IMG/VR virus record: IMGVR_UViG_3300033993_002057
Span: 1-33,466 of that record
Length of the DNA: 33,466 nucleotides
DNA from: a virus
Direction: 5' to 3' (one strand)
Each line of letters starts with the position of its first letter. Position 1 is the first letter of the stretch. Of the stretch, positions 21,506 to 28,414 are shown piece by piece. The notes under the pieces were generated by a model. It ran no database searches. It was not told the DNA's origin and was given only the letters and a program-made list of their open reading frames with translations. The position numbers and the translations under genes are program-made.

Positions 21506-22952
21506 CCCCGACTTCTACCCCACGCCGCCCGAAGTGGCGGCCACCATGCTTGACCCACTCGACCTGCGCGGCCGGGTGGTGGTGGAGCCTTCCGCCGGCT
21601 CGGGCAACCTGGTGCAGGCCTGCCTAGAACGCGGCGCCGCCGAAGTGCTTATGGTTGAGCCTGAGCCGAAGCTGCGGGCGATCCTGGCGGCCATCCCCAA
21701 CGGCCGCCTGATCGCCGCGGACTGGCTCACGGTGACGGCCGAGCAGATCAGCCACGTCGATCTGATCGTGATGAACCCGCCGTTCTCGGCCGATGAGCGG
21801 CACATCCTGCACGCCTGGGAGATCGCCCCGCCAGGCTGCGAGATCGTCGCGCTGGCCAACTGGAACACGGTCTGCGATGAGTACGTGCATCGCCTCACGC
21901 AGCGCACCGGAAGCGGCCTGAAGAAACAACTGGCGAAGCTGATTGAGGGCTACGGCAGCAAGGAACACCTGGGCGAGTGCTTCACCACCGCCGAGCGTCC
22001 CACCAAGGTGAGCGTCGGCCTAGTGCGGCTGACCAAACCTGGCAGCCGGCCTGGTGGCGACGAGTTCGACGGGTTCTACCTGGGCCCGGACGACATCGAG
22101 GCCCAAGGCGAGGGGCTAATCCCCTACCGCCGCAGCCGGGACATCGTGCAGCGCTACGTGGAGGCCTGCAAGATCTTCGATGAGCAGGTGGCCGCGGGCA
22201 CCAGGCTGCGGGGTGTGCTGGATGGATTCTTCGGCCAGGAGCTGGGCTTACAGGTGACCGTCGAAGGTGCGCCGGTGACCCGCAACCGGTTCCGCAAGGA
22301 TCTGCAAAAGCAGGCCTGGAAGCACGTGTTTGATGAGTTCCTGCCGCAGCAGATGGCCACCAGCCAGCTGGCGAAGGACATCAACCGGTTTGTGGAGGAG
22401 CAGTCGAAGATCCCGTTCACCGAGCGGAACATCTACCGGATGCTGCAGATCGTCGCCGGCACCCAGGAGCAGCGGATTGACCGGGCGGTGGAAGAGGCCG
22501 TCGATTCGATCACTCGCCACACGGTGGAAAACCGCTACGGCGTGGAAGGCTGGGTAACCAACTCGGGCTACATGCTGAACAAGCGATTCATCCGGCCTTA
22601 CATGGCTGAGCTGGCCTACAGCGAACCGCGCAAGGTGCGGCTCAAGACCTACGGCGGCCAGTGGGATGAGATCCAGGATCTGATCAAGGCGCTGTGTTTC
22701 ATCACCGGTCGGTCGATTGAAGAGGTGCGCCTGCCGGAGCAGTTTGGCGAGAACCAGTACTGGCCAGGTGACTGGCACGACTGGGGCTTCTTCCTCTTCC
22801 GCCCCTACAAGAAAGGCACCGTGCATTTCGAGTTCAAGGATCAGGAGGTCTGGGCGGCGCTCAATGCCCGCTATGCCCGCATCAAGGGCCAGGTGCTGCC
22901 CGAACAGCAGCGCCGGGCGAAGCAGCGCAGACGGCAGGGGGTGGCGGCATGA
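21498..22952 (+). CDS. N6-adenine DNA methyltransferase with DUF4942-like C-terminus
   Basis: The 484-aa protein has an N-terminal AdoMet-binding domain with PSAGSGN (31-37) and NPPF (93-96), the motifs of gamma-type N6-adenine methyltransferases. The C-terminal half (about 180-470) resembles DUF4942: VENRYGVEGWVTNSGYMLNK, then an aromatic GFFLFRPYKKGTVHFEFK. It likely methylates phage DNA, for protection against restriction; the target site cannot be read from sequence. The GTG at 21498 places the start just before the FYPTPPEVA motif usual for this family. No restriction partner lies alongside, so it is probably an orphan enzyme. Confidence 0.9.
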   Translation: MFNPDFYPTPPEVAATMLDPLDLRGRVVVEPSAGSGNLVQACLERGAAEVLMVEPEPKLRAILAAIPNGRLIAADWLTVTAEQISHVDLIVMNPPFSADERHILHAWEIAPPGCEIVALANWNTVCDEYVHRLTQRTGSGLKKQLAKLIEGYGSKEHLGECFTTAERPTKVSVGLVRLTKPGSRPGGDEFDGFYLGPDDIEAQGEGLIPYRRSRDIVQRYVEACKIFDEQVAAGTRLRGVLDGFFGQELGLQVTVEGAPVTRNRFRKDLQKQAWKHVFDEFLPQQMATSQLAKDINRFVEEQSKIPFTERNIYRMLQIVAGTQEQRIDRAVEEAVDSITRHTVENRYGVEGWVTNSGYMLNKRFIRPYMAELAYSEPRKVRLKTYGGQWDEIQDLIKALCFITGRSIEEVRLPEQFGENQYWPGDWHDWGFFLFRPYKKGTVHFEFKDQEVWAALNARYARIKGQVLPEQQRRAKQRRRQGVAA

Positions 22953-23122
22953 CCCCCATCAAACTCCGCATCGCCGCCGAGACCGTGCTGGCCCAGCTCC
23001 GCATGGAGGCCCAGCGTCCGGCTGCCATGCCGATCCGCCAGCTCCGGCCTGGCGAGGGGATGGATGATCTGCTGCGGCGGATCGTGAACGACCGGATCCG
23101 CAACCCCACCTCATCACGATGA
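22949..23122 (+). CDS. Small RHH-like protein (57 aa)
   Basis: The frame starts MTPIKLRIAAETVLAQLRME; its second half (PIRQLRPGEGMDDLLRRIVN) resembles the end of the RHH-like protein at 20218-20424. It overlaps the methyltransferase stop and the next ATG by four bases each. It could be a DNA-binding protein; the first strand is not clearly conserved. Confidence 0.55.
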   Translation: MTPIKLRIAAETVLAQLRMEAQRPAAMPIRQLRPGEGMDDLLRRIVNDRIRNPTSSR

Positions 23123-23376
23123 GTTACGTAACCCGAACTACTGAAGTTGTCATCTACGACGCCGACGCCCTTGATGGCCCGTTTTCTGACGTGGCGCTCA
23201 GGCTGGTACTGGTGCCTGACAGTGGCGACGAATGCCTAGAACTGCACTACGGGGAGACCGAGATCCCTGTCAGCGTCGAAGAGCTGGAAGTGCTAGCTGC
23301 CGCGGCCAAACAGCTGCTGCATGGTGAGGGCGGCCGTGATCACCTACACCACCCCCACTCTGGAGATGAACGATGA
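23119..23376 (+). CDS. Acidic hypothetical protein (85 aa)
   Basis: The protein (start MSYVTRTTEVVIYDADALDG) looks like a small alpha/beta fold with strands VALRLVLVPDS and LELHYGETEIPVS and a helix VEELEVLAAAAKQLL, then a His-rich tail (HLHHPHSG). It is strongly acidic, a property of DNA-mimic proteins, but no family is recognised. It is coupled to both neighbours by ATGA. Confidence 0.65.
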   Translation: MSYVTRTTEVVIYDADALDGPFSDVALRLVLVPDSGDECLELHYGETEIPVSVEELEVLAAAAKQLLHGEGGRDHLHHPHSGDER

Positions 23377-23828
23377 GCACTGATTACCGCACCGAACTGC
23401 AGCGCCTGGTGAAGGCGTATGACGAGCATGGTGGGAGGTGGCCTGACCACCATGAACAGGCCCTGCACAATGCCGTTGAAGCCGCCCGCACCGCCCTGGC
23501 CCAGCCCGAGCCGGAGGGGGTGCCCCCAAGGGTTGGCCACATCCTGCGCCTGGCTGAGATCATCCGCGAGGTGGACGGCAACCACGACAAGGGAGCCGCC
23601 GCGCTGGCTGAGGCGATCCTGTCTCACCCTGGCAGCAGATGGAGCCCCGCCATCGAGCCCGTGCCCGTCGCTGAGGGGCTGCCGGGGCCGGAGGATTGCG
23701 ATGCGGAAGGTATTTGCTGGTGGTATGACAGCCCCGGCGGCGGCTGGTACATGGATGCATTACAAGGCAACTACAGCCACTGGCGCCCCCAGCACGCCCT
23801 GCCGGTGCCCGGTGCGGAGGTGGGGTGA
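23373..23828 (+). CDS. Hypothetical protein (151 aa)
   Basis: The N-terminal part is helical (ELQRLVKAYDEHGGRWPDHH; RLAEIIREVDGNHDKGAAAL); the last 50 residues are aromatic and acidic with WWYDSPGGGWYMDALQ. Proteins with this N-terminal helix and Trp-rich end are frequent in cyanobacterial phages as far as I recall, without known role. It starts in an ATGA overlap and ends in a TGATG overlap. Confidence 0.65.
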   Translation: MSTDYRTELQRLVKAYDEHGGRWPDHHEQALHNAVEAARTALAQPEPEGVPPRVGHILRLAEIIREVDGNHDKGAAALAEAILSHPGSRWSPAIEPVPVAEGLPGPEDCDAEGICWWYDSPGGGWYMDALQGNYSHWRPQHALPVPGAEVG

Positions 23829-24058
23829 TGGCTGAGATCGTATGCCGACACGCTGAAGATGATTTCTTCGCCCTAATGACCGCGCGAGGCATGGAAGACG
23901 CTAATTGCTGCGTCTTTTCTATTACTCATGTCCCAGGTGCTCCTTCAATGCTCAGGTGGATTGTTTGGGGCCGTTTTGACCCAGCCAAAACAACCTTTGA
24001 CAAGATCGACGTTTGCATTAAAAAAAGACTTTTTCCAGCGGACGAGGAACAACCATGA
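23828..24058 (+). CDS. Hypothetical protein (76 aa)
   Basis: The protein starts MAEIVCRHAEDDFFALMTAR and includes WIVWGRFDPAKTTFDKIDVC and a basic end (KKRLFP). Local base composition is a little more AT-rich than its neighbours, which may mark recent gain. A GTG one codon upstream (23825) is an alternative start. Its stop overlaps the next ATG. Not recognised. Confidence 0.6.
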   Translation: MAEIVCRHAEDDFFALMTARGMEDANCCVFSITHVPGAPSMLRWIVWGRFDPAKTTFDKIDVCIKKRLFPADEEQP

Positions 24059-24324
24059 CCACCCCAACCCAACCCCTATCCCCGGCCGCGCAGGCTGTAT
24101 GGGATGCCTGGAATGACGCCTACGAAGCTCAAGGGCCGCTGGAAGACATGGGCCATCCGCTTGCCGCCGCGCTGATTGCTGCAGTGGATCAGGTGGTGCC
24201 GCTTGAGTTATGTCTTCCTGAGCAGGCGCCCATAGAAGGTCACATTAGACAGGATCAGCGAGGCAAGATCCGCCGCCAACTCCTAGCCATCGCCGCCGAG
24301 CTGCGGCAGGAGGGGCAGTCGTGA
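24055..24324 (+). CDS. Hypothetical protein (89 aa)
   Basis: The start MTTPTQPLSPAAQAVWDAWN is typical of small cyanobacterial and phage proteins with a PLSPAAQAV segment. The rest is helical (PLAAALIAAVDQVV; IRRQLLAIAAELRQEG). It overlaps both neighbours by four bases. No function is known to me. Confidence 0.65.
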   Translation: MTTPTQPLSPAAQAVWDAWNDAYEAQGPLEDMGHPLAAALIAAVDQVVPLELCLPEQAPIEGHIRQDQRGKIRRQLLAIAAELRQEGQS

Positions 24325-24551
24325 GCATGCCTCTGTGGAAGGTGATGAACGAGGTGTATCGGTGCGGCTATAAAGAACCGGCCAGCGGTTCCATCCTGCA
24401 CAGGGAGAGGGTGAGGCTGGGGCATGCCGCCCAAATCCGCGCCCTTGCCCAGATCATCGAGCAACGCGGCACCCAGGACATCGACCGTGACCCCGGCGAA
24501 ACTGCCGACTGGTTGCGGGCTGAGGCTGACAGGGCGGAGGGGTCCCCATGA
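24321..24551 (+). CDS. Hypothetical protein (76 aa)
   Basis: A GTG at 24321 overlaps the upstream stop (GTGA); an ATG two codons later (24327) is also possible. The product contains WKVMNEVYRCGYKEPASG and a helix AAQIRALAQIIEQRGTQDID followed by a WLRAEADRAE tail. Not recognised. Confidence 0.6.
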   Translation: MSMPLWKVMNEVYRCGYKEPASGSILHRERVRLGHAAQIRALAQIIEQRGTQDIDRDPGETADWLRAEADRAEGSP

Positions 24552-24949
24552 CCCACCAGCTCTACATCAAACAGGGCAGGCGTTACATCCCGTGGGGCAA
24601 TGGCCGGCACTGGGATGCCGATCACGATGCGATGGAGGCAGGCAGCTTCCGGCTAATCCATTGCCCCGATCCTGGCCACTACCGTACGCGGCATGACGTG
24701 ACACCGGATACGGCGAGATGGGCTGCAGCGGCGATGATCGCGCAGCAGGCAATGGAGGATGCAATGCGAAAACGTGCGATTGCACAACCACAAGTTCAGC
24801 CGTACACCGATCGCCAACTGAGGCTGATCGAGCAGTTCCGGCGTGACATGGCTGCAGCCGGTGGCCTAGTGCCCAGCTACTGGCGCCACGGCACAGCGTT
24901 CGAGATCGCGCAGGCAGGCATCGATGCAGTGCGGAAACCTGAGCCATGA
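24548..24949 (+). CDS. Hypothetical protein (133 aa)
   Basis: The start MTHQLYIKQGRRYIPWGNGR is followed by an aromatic region (HYRTRHDVTPDTARWAAAAM) and a C-terminal helix (RQLRLIEQFRRDMAAAGGLV). The N-terminal segment YIKQGRRYIPWG appears as a unit in other phage proteins as far as I recall. The gene is coupled by ATGA on both sides. Function unknown. Confidence 0.65.
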   Translation: MTHQLYIKQGRRYIPWGNGRHWDADHDAMEAGSFRLIHCPDPGHYRTRHDVTPDTARWAAAAMIAQQAMEDAMRKRAIAQPQVQPYTDRQLRLIEQFRRDMAAAGGLVPSYWRHGTAFEIAQAGIDAVRKPEP

Positions 24950-25140
24950 GCACCACACCCGACCGCCTAGCCCTCGCCGCATGCCCGATGTCAACGCTGA
25001 GGCGCTGCGTCGAGCCATGCGACAACTGCCGCCAAACCGCGGCGCAGGTCGCTGGTGAGCTGTGCCTGGTGCTGCTGGAACACTCCAGTGACACCACCAC
25101 CGCAGCGGCCGACTGGATTTCCTGCCACGCCATGCCATGA
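24946..25140 (+). CDS. Cys-containing hypothetical protein (64 aa)
   Basis: The small protein has five Cys in a pattern CPM, RRCVEPCDNCRQ and ELC plus a late SCH; this could bind zinc, but the spacing is not a known finger. It overlaps both neighbours by four bases. Confidence 0.6.
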   Translation: MSTTPDRLALAACPMSTLRRCVEPCDNCRQTAAQVAGELCLVLLEHSSDTTTAAADWISCHAMP

Positions 25141-25316
25141 CCTGGACCACCAGCCGCCTGCCCACCGCTGCCGATGGCGACCTCCACGGCATGGTGCGCT
25201 GGGATTCACGCCTGCCAGGGATGCTCAGCCACTGGTCAGACGTTCGTCCCGGTGAGCAGTGGCGGCGATCTGCAGCGTGGCAGCCGCCGGTGGAAAACTC
25301 AGAGCATGGAAACTGA
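25137..25316 (+). CDS. Trp-rich hypothetical protein (59 aa)
   Basis: The frame starts MTWTTSRLPTAADGDLHGMV and ends AAWQPPVENSEHGN, with Trp at several positions (RWDSRLPGMLSHWSDV, QWRRSAAWQ). Short proteins starting this way are common in phage early regions in my recollection. It overlaps the upstream stop (ATGA) and the next gene's start by eleven bases. Confidence 0.6.
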   Translation: MTWTTSRLPTAADGDLHGMVRWDSRLPGMLSHWSDVRPGEQWRRSAAWQPPVENSEHGN

Positions 25317-25698
25317 GCCCGGTTCGCTGTCGCTGCAGCTCGTTGATCGGCTCGGGAAGCTGGAAGGGCTGATCATCGGTTTGCAGACCAGCATCGGCCA
25401 GTCCCAGGCGCAGACCACAGCGTTCATGGGTCGTGTCGAGCGCCTCGAAGCCCGGCAAGTGGAGCTGGAGCGCAACATGATCACCAAGCAGGACATCAGC
25501 CAGCTGGTGGAGAAGGTCGATCAGCTCACCACCAGCGAAGCACGGCAGCAGGGTGGCACTGCAGTGGCCAGCTGGTCAGCGCAGGCTATCGGCACCTGGG
25601 CTGCCGTGATCATCGCCCTGCTCGCTCTGGTGGGTGTGGGCGTGCAGCGCGAGCGGCTTAACCACCAGGCGCCAGTCGGTCGCTCTGCTTCGCCTTGA
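25306..25698 (+). CDS. Coiled-coil protein with C-terminal membrane anchor (130 aa)
   Basis: From the ATG at 25306 the product has a long heptad-like helix (about 10-85, including LQLVDRLGKLEGLIIGLQTS and MGRVERLEARQVELERNM) and one hydrophobic segment near 95-115 (GTWAAVIIALLALVGVGV), then a short basic tail. This tail-anchored shape fits a membrane-tethered phage protein such as a superinfection-exclusion or lysis-control factor; the role is a guess. It ends the long rightward operon and overlaps the convergent gene by 41 bases. Confidence 0.65.
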   Translation: METEPGSLSLQLVDRLGKLEGLIIGLQTSIGQSQAQTTAFMGRVERLEARQVELERNMITKQDISQLVEKVDQLTTSEARQQGGTAVASWSAQAIGTWAAVIIALLALVGVGVQRERLNHQAPVGRSASP

Positions 25699-25966
25699 AC
25701 GTGTCCACCAGCTCGGTGTAGTAGGGCGTGATCTGCGCCACCGGTGATCCACGGATGCCGTAGACCATCAGCGGATCACCGGTGGCGACGCTCCACTGCT
25801 CCGGTGCAGCCTTTGATGCGGTAAAACCGATCACGCCGGCCAGGATCTGCTGCGCACCGAACATGGTGCCCGACGGCAGCACCTGAAACTCGCGGCCATA
25901 GATGTGGACGCCATCGCTGAACTGGAACACCTGGAGCTCGCCCCAGGCGATCGAGGTTTCGGGCAT
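25658..25966 (-). CDS. Hypothetical protein (102 aa)
   Basis: The product is beta-rich by eye (ELQVFQFSDGVHIYGREFQV; SGTMFGAQQILAGVIGFTAS), with a C-terminal ITPYYTELVDTFKAKQSD. No domain is recognised. It faces the coiled-coil protein tail to tail with a 41-base overlap. It is followed upstream by another minus-strand gene, 31 bases away. Confidence 0.6.
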   Translation of the reverse strand: MPETSIAWGELQVFQFSDGVHIYGREFQVLPSGTMFGAQQILAGVIGFTASKAAPEQWSVATGDPLMVYGIRGSPVAQITPYYTELVDTFKAKQSDRLAPGG

Positions 25967-25997
25967 GGGCCGCCAGCGCCTAGCTCAGGTTTCCGAA

Positions 25998-26261
25998 TCA
26001 GACGCCGGGTTCGTCCGATTCATCCGGCCCACGGCACGGCAGCTCGGGGTTGGCGCATGGCGGGGTGATGCCCCGGCCAGCGCAGAGCGCTCGGAACGTT
26101 GCCATGGCGCGAGTGCCGCTGGCGTCCTCGACGCACATCCCAGCACCGCACACCTGCCAGATTGCCTGGCCGTCACGGATGATCATCTCCTGGGTTGGGA
26201 GCTTCCTGATATCCATCCGTCCGGTGCTGGTGGCATAGGTTGCCGGGTGTGCACCGTTCAC
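25998..26261 (-). CDS. Hypothetical protein (87 aa)
   Basis: A GTG at 26261 or, perhaps better, an ATG at 26216 (MDIRKLPTQEMIIRDGQAIW) begins this frame. The rest holds several Cys (WQVCGAGMCVED, CAGRGITPPCANPELPC), possibly a metal site or disulfides. The end is acidic. Not recognised. Confidence 0.5.
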   Translation of the reverse strand: MNGAHPATYATSTGRMDIRKLPTQEMIIRDGQAIWQVCGAGMCVEDASGTRAMATFRALCAGRGITPPCANPELPCRGPDESDEPGV

Positions 26262-26411
26262 GCACCACCGCCGAGACTGCCTGCCAGGACAGGCTCGGCA
26301 CTACGACATCCGCGAAACGCCAGAGGATCTCTATGCTGCTGTGTTGGCCTGTCGCAGAGCGCAAACCGTAGGCCAGGACAGCGATCAGGGGGCAGCAGCA
26401 GATCAGCAGCA

Positions 26412-26437
26412 AGGGACTGTAAGGGACAGCAAGGGAC
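26412..26437. repeat. Three AGGGAC direct repeats with 10-bp period
   Basis: AGGGAC occurs at 26412-26417, 26422-26427 and 26432-26437, so the copies are on the same face of the helix. They may be arm-type binding sites for the integrase or sites for the excisionase-like protein. Confidence 0.75.
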
Positions 26438-26453
26438 CATAATTCTCGCCGGT

Positions 26454-26470
26454 ATGCACGGCCCGTGCAT
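26454..26470. promoter_or_regulatory. Palindrome upstream of integrase
   Basis: ATGCACG-GCC-CGTGCAT is a perfect 7-bp inverted repeat ending 42 bases before the integrase ATG. It could be an operator or a recombination core site. Confidence 0.55.
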
Positions 26471-26512
26471 CGTTGCATCGGCCACGGTTTCTGCGCGTCG
26501 TATTCCCCCCCC

Positions 26513-27493
26513 ATGGCATCGATCAACGTCCAGCGCGGCCGGCTTTACCTGCTGGCTCGGGTGCCCCGCCGTGACGGCAGCCCTGGCCTGGCGCAGCAGC
26601 GGATCGCCCTGAGGCTGGACGACACGCCTGTGAACCGTCGCGTTGCCGCCAAGCAGCTGCAGACCTTGGAGCGGCAGCTGGCCACCGACACGTTTGAGTG
26701 GGGGTACTGGACCGACCAAGGGGAGGGGATCACCTGGCGTGAGGCCATCGCCCGGCTGCATCGCGCCAGGGTGGTGCTGGGGCGCACGTCGGAGCGGACA
26801 TGGGAGATCAACTACATGGGCCGGCTGCGGCAGATCCCGCCGGCCAGCACGGTCACGACAAAGGCCATCGCCCAGGCGCTGCAGCGCTACGACCGCTCGA
26901 CCTGCTCATACAAGGAGCTGTGGTATCTGCTTAAGCAGCTGGCGCAGCTGGTCGGCGTGCCGTTTCCTGAGCTGCCAGTGCCGACGTATAGCAGGGCTGA
27001 GCTGGTGGCGGTGCCGACTGATGCGGAGATCATCCGCTGGGTTGAGGCAGCGCCGGATCCTGCGTGCTGGTATCTGGGGATGATGGCCACGTACGGTCTC
27101 AGGCCGCATGAGATCGAGGGTGCGGCGCTGATCGAGCGGGATTATCTGCAGGTGGCAGAGGCGAGCAAGACCGGATTCAGGACGGTGGTGCCGGTGCCCC
27201 GTGAGTGGGTGGAGCTGTTCAGGTTGAGAGATCGCCGGGTCAGGAGCAGCCCGACGGATGTGGCGAAGTGGCTCTCGAAGACCACCCACCAGCTGGGGCT
27301 GAGCTGGCGACCGTATGCGCTCAGGCATGCGTTCGCCGGCCGGCTGTGGCGGCAGGGTGGGTCGCGGTTGGATGTGTATACGGCGGCCCGGCTGATGGGT
27401 CATAGCCCCGGCCAGCACTCACGAACCTACCGGGCGCACATTCAGCCCCACCAGGTGGCGGAGGCGGCGGAGAGGGCGTTAGGGGGTGGGTGA
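26513..27493 (+). CDS. int: Tyrosine recombinase (phage integrase)
   Basis: The 326-aa protein would insert and excise the phage genome. Catalytic residues of the family are visible: R197 (TYGLRPHEIEG), K219 (EASKTGFR), R271 (YALRHAF; the box II His is Tyr268 here), H297 (LMGHSPGQH) and the nucleophile Y306 (SRTYRAH). The N-terminal 110 residues are the arm/core-binding part. The ATG at 26513 follows a C-rich leader without a good ribosome-binding site; an in-frame ATG at 26465 would overlap the palindrome. The gene lies inside the phage map, not at an end, so the window is either free phage DNA or a prophage whose att site is not near this gene. Confidence 0.92.
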   Translation: MASINVQRGRLYLLARVPRRDGSPGLAQQRIALRLDDTPVNRRVAAKQLQTLERQLATDTFEWGYWTDQGEGITWREAIARLHRARVVLGRTSERTWEINYMGRLRQIPPASTVTTKAIAQALQRYDRSTCSYKELWYLLKQLAQLVGVPFPELPVPTYSRAELVAVPTDAEIIRWVEAAPDPACWYLGMMATYGLRPHEIEGAALIERDYLQVAEASKTGFRTVVPVPREWVELFRLRDRRVRSSPTDVAKWLSKTTHQLGLSWRPYALRHAFAGRLWRQGGSRLDVYTAARLMGHSPGQHSRTYRAHIQPHQVAEAAERALGGG

Positions 27494-27754
27494 GCGCCAT
27501 CCCATCTCTTCTGGGTCGTGCGCTTCGGCCCATTCCAGCGCTTCGGCCTTGGTCGCAAACGGTCCGGCATGGCCTGATCCGTCAAAGGTCATTCCGCCGT
27601 TATCGGGCCACTCGACTTTCCCTGCAGTTGCCCACGCAGCACCGGGAAACATTCCCTCTTCGACCTCATAGCAGCGGATCACAGCAAACCACCCATCAAC
27701 AGGCGGCAGCGGATCCCAGCACCAGTCCTGCGGAGCGCTCACTGCTTTGCTCAT
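27479..27754 (-). CDS. Hypothetical protein (91 aa)
   Basis: The ATG at 27754 (MSKAVSAPQDWCWDPLPPVD) overlaps the upstream stop (ATGA); longer in-frame starts would enter that gene. The product includes GWFAVIRCYEVEEGMFPGAA and ends FATKAEALEWAEAHDPEEMG, a pattern of small phage proteins with an AEALEWA helix. It overlaps the integrase 3' end by 15 bases, tail to tail. Confidence 0.65.
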   Translation of the reverse strand: MSKAVSAPQDWCWDPLPPVDGWFAVIRCYEVEEGMFPGAAWATAGKVEWPDNGGMTFDGSGHAGPFATKAEALEWAEAHDPEEMGWRSPTP

Positions 27755-27978
27755 CGACCAACTCCAGTATCCGGCACCACCGCCCCAACATTCACCCGAA
27801 CCACCCGCCGCTGTGCCTGAGCAGGCGCCAGGTTGATCAGTTCTCGACCCCAGCGCCAACGCGAACGACGGCAGCTGTCGGCTTCATGGATCAGCCGTTT
27901 GATGTGGCGATCGGAGACACCAAGCGCTTCGGCAGCTTCCGCCACGGTGAGCAGCAGTCTGGAGTTGCGGTTGTCCAT
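27751..27978 (-). CDS. Excisionase-like / MerR-type HTH protein (75 aa)
   Basis: The protein starts MDNRNSRLLLTVAEAAEALG and continues VSDRHIKRLIHEADSCRRSR, a winged-helix DNA-binding motif typical of excisionases and other small MerR-like proteins, then a WRWGRELINL wing-like segment. Proximity to int supports an Xis role (directing excision), though the wing segment is also compatible with a plain regulator. The ATG at 27978 overlaps the upstream stop in TGATG. Confidence 0.75.
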   Translation of the reverse strand: MDNRNSRLLLTVAEAAEALGVSDRHIKRLIHEADSCRRSRWRWGRELINLAPAQAQRRVVRVNVGAVVPDTGVGR

Positions 27979-28280
27979 CAGCAACGCTCCCTGCCGAATA
28001 GGGAGCAGTCACGGGCAAACCCTGGACCCTCCAGCGCCGGGTCTGGAAACCCCAGCCCGCACTCGCCGTGATGCCAGTGCATGCACCGCTCGCAGCTTGG
28101 ATCGTTTGGCTCTGGTGGTGGACGGTAACCATCAGGCAACACGTCGCGGTAGATCTTGCCGATCCGTATCTGGCGGATCGTTTCACGGCTGACCCCATAC
28201 ACGTGCCCTAGAGCACGGTGCGTTTCAGGTGATGCAATGATCGCCGCGATCTGCTCAGCGGTGAACTTCCGGGTGGTCAT
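27978..28280 (-). CDS. HTH plus Cys/His-rich protein (100 aa)
   Basis: The N-terminal half is an HTH (FTAEQIAAIIASPETHRALG, VYGVSRETIRQIRIGKIYRD), as in phage regulators that sense position in arrays of HTH repeats. The C-terminal half has SCERCMHWHHGECGLGF and later DCSLFGRERC, six Cys and several His that can form a zinc site. Both stops and starts overlap neighbours. A transcription factor is likely. Confidence 0.7.
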   Translation of the reverse strand: MTTRKFTAEQIAAIIASPETHRALGHVYGVSRETIRQIRIGKIYRDVLPDGYRPPPEPNDPSCERCMHWHHGECGLGFPDPALEGPGFARDCSLFGRERC

Positions 28281-28414
28281 CCCTTGCTGCCCGTAACCTG
28301 CTGATCAAGCCATGCCCAACAGCGGCCTTTACGGCGTGAGCTGGCCATCCGAATCACACGGCCAGTGTCGCTGACCAAAAGCGCCGGAGCGCTAGGAGGA
28401 ACTGCCCACTTCAT
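28277..28414 (-). CDS. Tiny protein with NUMOD4-like segment (45 aa)
   Basis: The frame MKWAVPPSAPALLVSDTGRV continues IRMASSRRKGRCWAWLDQQV. The VSDTGRVIRMAS part resembles the NUMOD4 motif of HNH homing endonucleases, so this may be a trimmed remnant or a small DNA-binding protein. It overlaps both neighbours by four bases. Confidence 0.55.
   Translation of the reverse strand: MKWAVPPSAPALLVSDTGRVIRMASSRRKGRCWAWLDQQVTGSKG

Larger units (their letters stand above)
26262..26512. other. Region upstream of integrase: candidate attP / control region
   Basis: This 250-bp stretch has no well-supported gene (a minus-strand frame 26173-26526 with one hydrophobic segment is possible). It contains three AGGGAC copies with exact 10-bp spacing (26412, 26422, 26432) and a palindrome (26454-26470). 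Position directly before an integrase gene is usual for attachment-site arm sites or an int operator. Confidence 0.4.

Noticed and set aside
26173-26526. Minus-strand frame with one hydrophobic segment (117 codons)
   Set aside because: Its start would lie inside the integrase gene, it overlaps 25998-26261 by 89 bases, and the repeats and palindrome fall in it. It is possible but not supported enough.
25902-26612. Plus-strand frame of 236 codons across 25.9-26.6 kb
   Set aside because: It runs antisense to two more plausible minus-strand genes and into the integrase start; the sequence is Arg/Ser/Pro-rich with no motif.
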